Source: Cyanobacteria bacterium NC_groundwater_1444_Ag_S-0.65um_54_12 (GTDB lineage Bacteria > Cyanobacteriota > Sericytochromatia > S15B-MN24 > VGJW01). Taken from it: 9,876 bases of DNA. Made by a program: the position numbers and the translations under genes. The notes below the pieces were generated by a model. The model was not told where the DNA came from. It saw nothing but the letters and a program-made list of their open reading frames with translations, and searched no databases. The stretch covers positions 1 through 9,876 of the forward strand of contig JACQUT010000251.1 of NCBI GenBank assembly GCA_016267585.1, written 5' to 3'. This document shows, one piece after another, positions 7,167 to 9,876 of the stretch (its first letter is position 1; each line of letters starts with the position of its first letter).

Positions 7167-7637
7167 ATGGTGTTTGCTTTGAAAGCAGAATTTGACTTGC
7201 AGATCATGTCAGGAACAGCCGAGGCGCAATTGGCTTTTGGTGATGCGGTGGCGCAAGGTCTTGAGGATATTGACGAGTGGGCTCATGCGGCAGAGCAGGA
7301 TCTTGGTGAATTCTTCGAAGTAGTATGGTCCGGGAGTGCCCAAGAAGATATTGTCATGCTGGATCGTCTGGCAAAGGAATGGAGTGGTCAGCCGGACGAT
7401 GAATTGCTGTATCGCATTGCCTTGATGTGGGGCGCATTGATCGGCGAACGCGTCATTGAAGCCGTAGGCGGAAACTGGATTTATCGAACCAACCCACTTC
7501 ATCATTCGCTCCGTTTCGTGCGACAAAATGTCGAATTCTTTCCCATGCATGCTGTCATCGCCCGTTTCCTGCCCGAAATGTCCGGGAATTTAGAAGAGAT
7601 CTACCATCAACTGGTGGAATACTTGACAGAAAATTAA
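7167..7637 (+). CDS. Small soluble hypothetical protein
   Basis: The 156-residue product has no signal peptide or membrane helix. GAGGAG (7152-7157) 9 nt before ATG 7167 supports the start. The N-terminal half is acidic and helical. Residues about 88-105 (MWGALIGERVIEAVGGNW) form a G...GE.......GGxW pattern, followed by a short FPMHAVIARFLPEM segment. This resembles small domains of the DUF3806 kind, but I cannot assign a family with confidence. It lies 29 bp after the GT9 gene and 61 bp before the LarC-like gene, so it is probably in the same transcript. No catalytic motif is visible and no function is proposed. Confidence 0.8.
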   Translation: MVFALKAEFDLQIMSGTAEAQLAFGDAVAQGLEDIDEWAHAAEQDLGEFFEVVWSGSAQEDIVMLDRLAKEWSGQPDDELLYRIALMWGALIGERVIEAVGGNWIYRTNPLHHSLRFVRQNVEFFPMHAVIARFLPEMSGNLEEIYHQLVEYLTEN

Positions 7638-7698
7638 CAACATGAGCGCTCTTTTTTCAAGACACAGCTTGAGATAGTTTCTTGTGAGGTAGCAGCCC

Positions 7699-8946
7699 GT
7701 GCGAGTAGCTTACTTTGATTGTATCAACGGCGCAGCAGGCGATATGCTAGTAGGTGCGCTACTCGATGCTGGAGCCGATTTCGAGCGTTTGCAGCTAGCA
7801 CTGGGGCGCATAGCGGTTAGCGGGTACCAGCTAGGCACGAGCAAGCGTAATGTCAGGGGCATGGGGGCGCTACGGTTCGAGGTGGAGACAGCGACGCCGC
7901 AAGCCGGGCGCCATTTACGGGATATTGCCGCGTTATTGCTACAATCCGATTTGCCGCGAGCGGTCATCGCGAAGGCTACCCGAATATTTCATCGTTTGGC
8001 CACAGCTGAGGGGAAAGCCCGGGGAATACCTGGTGAACAAGTGCAGTTCTGCGAGCTGTGGGACGTAGCTGCCATTCTTGAAGTGGTGGGCGTGGTACTT
8101 TGTTTAGAGCAACTAGCGATCCGGCAGGTCGGCTGTTCGCCGTTGCCTTTAGGATCGGGTTTCATGCCAGGTGCGCAAGGCCGGCTGCCGATTCCGGTTC
8201 CTACCGTGCTCGAGCTGTTACAAAACGTGCCAGTATACGACAATGGCGAGACGGGAGAGTTAGTCACACCAACTGGTGCGGCAATCCTTACTTCTATAGC
8301 CAGTTATTTTGGCCGCGTGCCTAGCATGCGTCTTGCCGGTTCCGGTCATGGCGCTGGTTTGCGGGAGGGGAATGCACTACCCAATGTGCTCAGGGTATTG
8401 CTTGGCGAGATCGAAAAAACCGAAATGTCGTCGGACGATTCCAGTAATGAAGAACTGGTCGGTGTGATTGAGACCAATTTGGATGAACAGCCGTCAATGC
8501 TTTTCGAGTATTTGATAGAGCGTTTGTTTGCCATGGGCGCTCTTGATGTTTTCTTGACACCGGTAATCATGCAGCGGGGACGGCCAGGCATCAAGCTCAC
8601 TATCTTGATTTTGCCGGAACGACAAAATGAATGTCGGCAGTTAATATTCGCAGAGACTGCGGCGGTTGGTGTGCGCTATTATACCGTACGACGCCAAACC
8701 CTCGAACGAGAAGTGTTGAACGTGCAGACTGACGTTGGAGCGGTTCGGGTAAAGGTGGCGCGCCAGTTGGGGCAAATTGCCAATCTAGCTCCGGAATATC
8801 GGGATTGTGCGGCAATAGCTCAAGCCAGGGGAATTCCCATCAAGCAGGTTTGGCAGCTAGCCTTGGCTCAGGCATTGGCTACGCCGCAAATATCAGGTCG
8901 CCCACAAAAGCCGGATGAGTCGGATCCTGCTATAATGACAACGTGA
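7699..8946 (+). CDS. larC: LarC-family protein (nickel-pincer cofactor cyclometallase-like) lacking signature histidines
   Basis: LarC inserts nickel into the pincer nucleotide cofactor of lactate racemase, in a CTP-dependent reaction. The 415-residue length and overall layout fit LarC: YFDCINGAAGDMLVGALLD (5-23), RHLRDI (71-76), LPLGSGF (149-155), ELVTPTGAAI (187-196), LPNVLRVLLGE (227-237), IETNLDEQPS (257-266) and GRPGIKL (294-300). Key His positions are changed: the HFHE motif reads QFCE (116-119), the following GAxDxIxDI reads WDVAAILEV (121-129), and the AHG motif reads AQG (159-161). Nickel chemistry may therefore be lost or changed. The start is GTG 7699 with GAGG 10 nt upstream. No larA, larB or larE is in the window. 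The family is sure from the many retained motifs; the usual LarC reaction is doubtful, so the symbol denotes homology only. Confidence 0.85.
   Translation: MRVAYFDCINGAAGDMLVGALLDAGADFERLQLALGRIAVSGYQLGTSKRNVRGMGALRFEVETATPQAGRHLRDIAALLLQSDLPRAVIAKATRIFHRLATAEGKARGIPGEQVQFCELWDVAAILEVVGVVLCLEQLAIRQVGCSPLPLGSGFMPGAQGRLPIPVPTVLELLQNVPVYDNGETGELVTPTGAAILTSIASYFGRVPSMRLAGSGHGAGLREGNALPNVLRVLLGEIEKTEMSSDDSSNEELVGVIETNLDEQPSMLFEYLIERLFAMGALDVFLTPVIMQRGRPGIKLTILILPERQNECRQLIFAETAAVGVRYYTVRRQTLEREVLNVQTDVGAVRVKVARQLGQIANLAPEYRDCAAIAQARGIPIKQVWQLALAQALATPQISGRPQKPDESDPAIMTT
8928..8936 (+). promoter_or_regulatory. Possible extended -10 promoter for the BFN gene
   Basis: TGCTATAAT matches the extended -10 consensus TGnTATAAT exactly, with no -35 match upstream. 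It lies inside the last codons of the LarC-like gene, and a start about 7 nt downstream would fall at 8943-8944, practically on the BFN start codon. A chance match from the codons is possible. Confidence 0.4.
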
Positions 8947-9431
8947 TGGTAGAAGTAAAAGTTTCTGGTGTGATTCTGGAGCCACAGTCCAGGAGCCCGA
9001 TAGTAGTCCTTAAAGATGAGGAAGAGCGACGTGCTTTGCTGATTTGGGTCGGAGAGCCGGAGGCCAATGCTATCTTGTTAGGCATGGAAAAGATTCCGAC
9101 CCCTCGTCCATTGACGCATGATCTGTTCTTCAACACCCTTAAAACACTTGAAGCCGAGCTTGGCGAGATCCGGATCAGCGACATGAAAAACAATACCTTC
9201 TTTGCCGAACTAAAATTAGCTTGGGGCGGCAAGGAAGTTATCATAGATGCCAGGCCCTCAGACGCGATTGCATTGGCGTTGCGTGCCAAAGCACCAATTT
9301 TTGTAGCGGAAGAAATAATGGCAAATTCAGCGATTCCCATCAATAATACTCGGGAAGATAGCGATTCCGAAGAATTTCGCAAGTTCATACAAAACGTCAA
9401 ACCTAGTGACTTCAATCGTCTAGGTGGTTAG
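8946..9431 (+). CDS. Bifunctional nuclease (BFN/DUF151) domain protein
   Basis: The 161-residue product is a single BFN domain, a family named for DNase/RNase activity shown in a plant member; bacterial roles are poorly defined. Landmarks are VSGVILEP (6-13), LLIWVGEPEANAI (31-43), RPLTHDL (54-60), DARPSDAIALALR (101-113) and FRKFIQNVKPSDF (144-156). The length is normal for the short bacterial form, with no C-terminal UVR domain. ATG 8946 overlaps the LarC stop (TGATG); GTG 8943 would add one residue. No ribosome site is visible, so translation is either coupled to the LarC-like gene or starts from a near-leaderless transcript at the extended -10 just upstream. The family is sure; activity on nucleic acid in this organism is unknown. 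Confidence 0.92.
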   Translation: MVEVKVSGVILEPQSRSPIVVLKDEEERRALLIWVGEPEANAILLGMEKIPTPRPLTHDLFFNTLKTLEAELGEIRISDMKNNTFFAELKLAWGGKEVIIDARPSDAIALALRAKAPIFVAEEIMANSAIPINNTREDSDSEEFRKFIQNVKPSDFNRLGG

Positions 9432-9472
9432 CGCAGCCAGTTAGAGCGGTGGCATTGAAATAGCCCACTCAT

Positions 9473-9496
9473 CCCTCGGTGCTTCACACCGAAGGG
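9473..9496 (+). terminator. Hairpin 41 bp after the BFN stop (weak terminator candidate)
   Basis: CCCTCGGTG pairs with CACCGA-A-GGG across a CTTCA loop, giving a 9-bp stem with one bulged A. No T-run follows on either strand, so intrinsic termination is doubtful. It could still mark the 3' end of the long plus-strand gene set or act as a processing stop. Confidence 0.35.
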
Positions 9497-9533
9497 GTAG
9501 CTGCGGTGGACAAGGTCAATCGCACACCGCTAT

Positions 9534-9598
9534 TAACAGGCTGCGGAACCCGTTGCTCTGGCATGATGTAGCTAAAAATGCCCTCTTGCCGCCTGTTA
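9534..9598. repeat. Nested inverted repeats
   Basis: TAACAGGC (9534-9541) and GCCTGTTA (9591-9598) are exact inverted copies; inside them GGCAT (9560-9564) and ATGCC (9578-9582) form a second inverted pair. This could be an element end or a cruciform. The arms are short enough that chance cannot be excluded. Confidence 0.35.
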
Positions 9599-9734
9599 GG
9601 GCTAATGTTCATGACGTCCTTCTGCCAGAACACCACTCCCGCCTTCACCTCCCGGTGCATGGCGGGGTGCCCTCTGTCGGGGCTTCCTGGGGCCGATCCT
9701 CCTTCCGCATGGGCGCCATCGTCCCGTCAGGGGA

Positions 9735-9876
9735 CTCATCGCTGGACCCAATGGCGTAGGCAAGACCATGATGGAACAGCGTCTTCCCGAATGCCGGCTG
9801 TGTCGTCGCACTCATCGATCGTCTCGTTCATCGGGCCGAAATCATCAATATCGCTGGAGATTCCTATCGGCTCAAG
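9735..9876 (+). pseudogene. istB: Remnant of IS21-family helper ATPase IstB, internally deleted
   Basis: IstB is the AAA+ helper of IS21-type transposases. Two pieces remain. GGA at 9744 begins [10 protein letters not shown], an IstB-like Walker A, in one frame. From TGG 9772 in the next frame, [18 protein letters not shown] followed by [17 protein letters not shown] matches the IstB C-terminus and runs off the window edge. In intact IstB these parts are separated by roughly 110-120 residues holding Walker B and the sensor region, so most of the ATPase core has been deleted with a junction near 9771-9775. An in-frame TGA at 9769-9771 precedes the C-terminal piece. No istA is visible. The C-terminal match is strong; the Walker A match is shorter and less certain. 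Confidence 0.7.

Larger units (their letters stand above)
9432..9734. other. Gene-poor region after the BFN gene
   Basis: No recognisable protein gene lies here. It contains a hairpin (9473-9496), nested inverted repeats (9534-9598) and a 58-codon minus-strand frame (ATG at 9660, stop at 9484) with no known similarity and no good ribosome site. Together with the istB remnant on its right, it looks like eroded mobile-element or intergenic DNA. Confidence 0.5.

Noticed and set aside
7644..7672. GAGCGCTC followed by six T, then TCAAG/CTTGA, as a terminator before the LarC-like gene
   Set aside because: GAGCGCTC has no loop and cannot form a hairpin; the second stem is only 5 bp and is not followed by T residues.
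245..8862. Frequent GCTAGC hexamers (nine seen, about three expected)
   Set aside because: Mostly explained by use of CTA and GCT codons in coding frames; the excess is modest compared with HIP1 and has no positional pattern.
9425..9497. tRNA-like stretch: a D-arm-like run (TTAGCGCAGCCAGTTAGAGCG) followed by a GGTG-CACC hairpin
   Set aside because: The D-stem has a mismatch, the anticodon arm does not fold cleanly, no T-loop GGTTCRA motif is present, and the 5' part overlaps the BFN stop codon.
9484..9660. 58-codon minus-strand frame (starts MHREVKAGVVFWQKDVM)
   Set aside because: No ribosome site, no recognisable family, and it overlaps the inverted repeats and hairpin; not strong enough to call as a gene.

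Overview
The window (9,876 bp, roughly 53% GC by eye) looks like chromosome from a bacterium on the cyanobacterial branch, perhaps a non-photosynthetic sister lineage (Vampirovibrionia/Melainabacteria type). The evidence is an IctB-family membrane protein, a DUF4330 protein, and five copies of the HIP1 octamer GCGATCGC where about 0.2 would be expected by chance. None of this fixes the lineage: no photosynthesis gene and no rRNA is present.

Layout. Positions 1-1179 (minus strand) hold the 5' part (393 codons) of an unrecognised protein with an EF-hand-like N-terminus, a proline-rich linker and a tandem repeat. A 221-bp divergent spacer follows. From 1401 to 9431 nine genes lie on the plus strand with short gaps or overlaps: prfB (RF2), a PfkB-type heptose kinase (rfaE1/hldE-N type), a heptose nucleotidyltransferase (rfaE2/hldE-C type), a DUF4330 membrane-anchored protein, an IctB/O-antigen-ligase-like protein, a GT9 heptosyltransferase-like protein, a small hypothetical protein, a LarC-like protein and a bifunctional-nuclease (BFN/DUF151) protein. 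The last 445 bp (9432-9876) hold no intact gene: there is a hairpin, an inverted repeat and the remnant of an IS21-type istB helper gene running off the right edge.

How the genes fit together. The two HldE half-enzymes would phosphorylate and then nucleotidylate a heptose. The GT9 enzyme is the expected user of ADP-heptose, and the IctB/WaaL-like protein is a candidate for a later envelope-glycan step. The block 2575-7137 therefore reads as a small cell-surface heptose module behind prfB. The heptose isomerase, the phosphatase and the epimerase are not in the window.

Most notable points. (1) prfB has a textbook +1 programmed frameshift site (AGGAGG-CAC-CTT-TGA-C), but a second frame change is also needed about 50 bp later, at an AAA run. 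(2) The LarC-like protein has lost the histidines of the family's signature motifs (QFCE for HFHE, AQG for AHG). (3) The IctB-like protein sits among heptose-transfer genes and has Tyr where WaaL ligases have a catalytic His. (4) The minus-strand EF-hand/repeat protein has an architecture I do not recognise. (5) An istB remnant has its Walker A motif almost fused to its C-terminus. I saw no CRISPR array, intact mobile element, rRNA or convincing tRNA.
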